DNA from: Bacteroidaceae bacterium
Lineage (GTDB): Bacteria; Bacteroidota; Bacteroidia; Bacteroidales; Bacteroidaceae
NCBI GenBank assembly: GCA_017429525.1
Contig: JAFROT010000033.1
Coordinates: 1-38,734, forward strand
DNA: 38,734 nt
Direction of reading: 5' to 3'
Below the pieces are notes generated by a model that was not told the origin of the DNA, made no database searches, and saw nothing but the letters and a program-made list of their open reading frames with translations. The position numbers were made by a program, and so were the translations under genes. This document shows, in pieces, positions 38,566 to 38,734 of this stretch. Each line of letters opens with the position of its first letter. Positions within the stretch are counted from its first letter, which is position 1.

Positions 38566-38734
38566 GCCCCGTAGGGGCGATGGATATTAGGCAGGGGTGA
38601 AGCGAAGCGAAACCCCTGCTCCATGACAGCCAAAAACATGAGCCCTGTAGGGGCGACGGAATAATCTCAATCACTCCGTCGTACCTACGGCACTCTGGTT
38701 AACCGTCAACGGAGAGCAGGGGTTTCGCTTCGCT
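38566..38734. repeat. Palindrome-rich REP-like module, cut by the window edge
   Basis: GCCCC-GTA-GGGGC (38566-38578) and GCCCT-GTA-GGGGC (38642-38654) are two copies of one palindrome. Between them is a hairpin (GCAGGGGT 38591-38598 with ACCCCTGC 38612-38619). The 21 bases at 38601-38621, beginning AGCGAAGCGAAACCCC, recur as a perfect reverse complement at 38714-38734, the last base of the window. CGACGGA (38654-38660) pairs with TCCGTCG (38675-38681). This resembles interspersed palindromic repeats seen in Bacteroidota genomes. Confidence 0.75.

Larger units (their letters stand above)
38406..38734. other. Gene-free, repeat-rich end of the window
   Basis: No gene is supported. After the SPFH stop come a 14-bp tandem repeat, interleaved inverted repeats, and a palindrome-rich module that continues beyond the window. 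They are listed separately. Confidence 0.7.

Overview
The window looks like a chromosomal segment of a Bacteroidota bacterium, most likely Prevotella or a close relative. The evidence is repeated matches to the Bacteroidota promoter (TTTG, about 20 bases, TAnnTTTG), few Shine-Dalgarno sites, families largely confined to this phylum (DUF4421, DUF1599, DUF2027-Smr, BlaI/M56 pairs, the tpiA-SPOR-folE order), and interspersed palindromic repeats. No rRNA, tRNA, CRISPR array, intact transposase or prophage was seen.

Layout. 170-2257 (+) is a secreted sialate O-acetylesterase, convergent with a DUF4421-rnhB pair (-). From 11281 down to 4829 a long minus-strand housekeeping run carries ndk, a LysM/M23 peptidase, DUF1599, a DoxX protein, tpiA, a SPOR protein, folE and a type I mannose-6-phosphate isomerase. 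From 11440 the plus strand carries a GH43-like secreted hydrolase. It is followed by a catabolic operon (12774-21877): L-galactose dehydrogenase, lactonase, L-fucose isomerase, FucP-like permease, L-galactonate dehydrogenase, tagaturonate reductase and altronate dehydratase. Together these would take L-galactose to 2-keto-3-deoxygluconate (KDG), which then enters the uronate pathway. queA and a DUF2027-Smr gene (-) are divergent from tex (+). After a gene-free, repeat-rich stretch come exonuclease III, a Tat-exported [4Fe-4S] aldo/keto reductase and a small FMN-binding protein.

30700-34214 is a BlaI repressor / M56 (BlaR1-like) sensor / lipoprotein operon. The sensor and the lipoprotein appear to share two kinds of extracytoplasmic domain, which makes this the best candidate for an undescribed signalling system. 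Then come a probable mobile-element remnant, a creatininase-family hydrolase, and a divergent DUF389 / SPFH membrane-protein pair. The window ends inside a repeat-rich element.

The intergenic DNA is also notable. There is a 44-bp-period array of three palindromes with fully compensated substitutions (4619-4730), two tandem arrays of exactly 22 bp (4747 and 27396), a MITE-like inverted-repeat segment (27094-27316), a 12-bp-arm hairpin inside the altronate dehydratase gene, and interleaved inverted repeats at 38439-38527. All family assignments come from reading motifs by eye; no database search was run.
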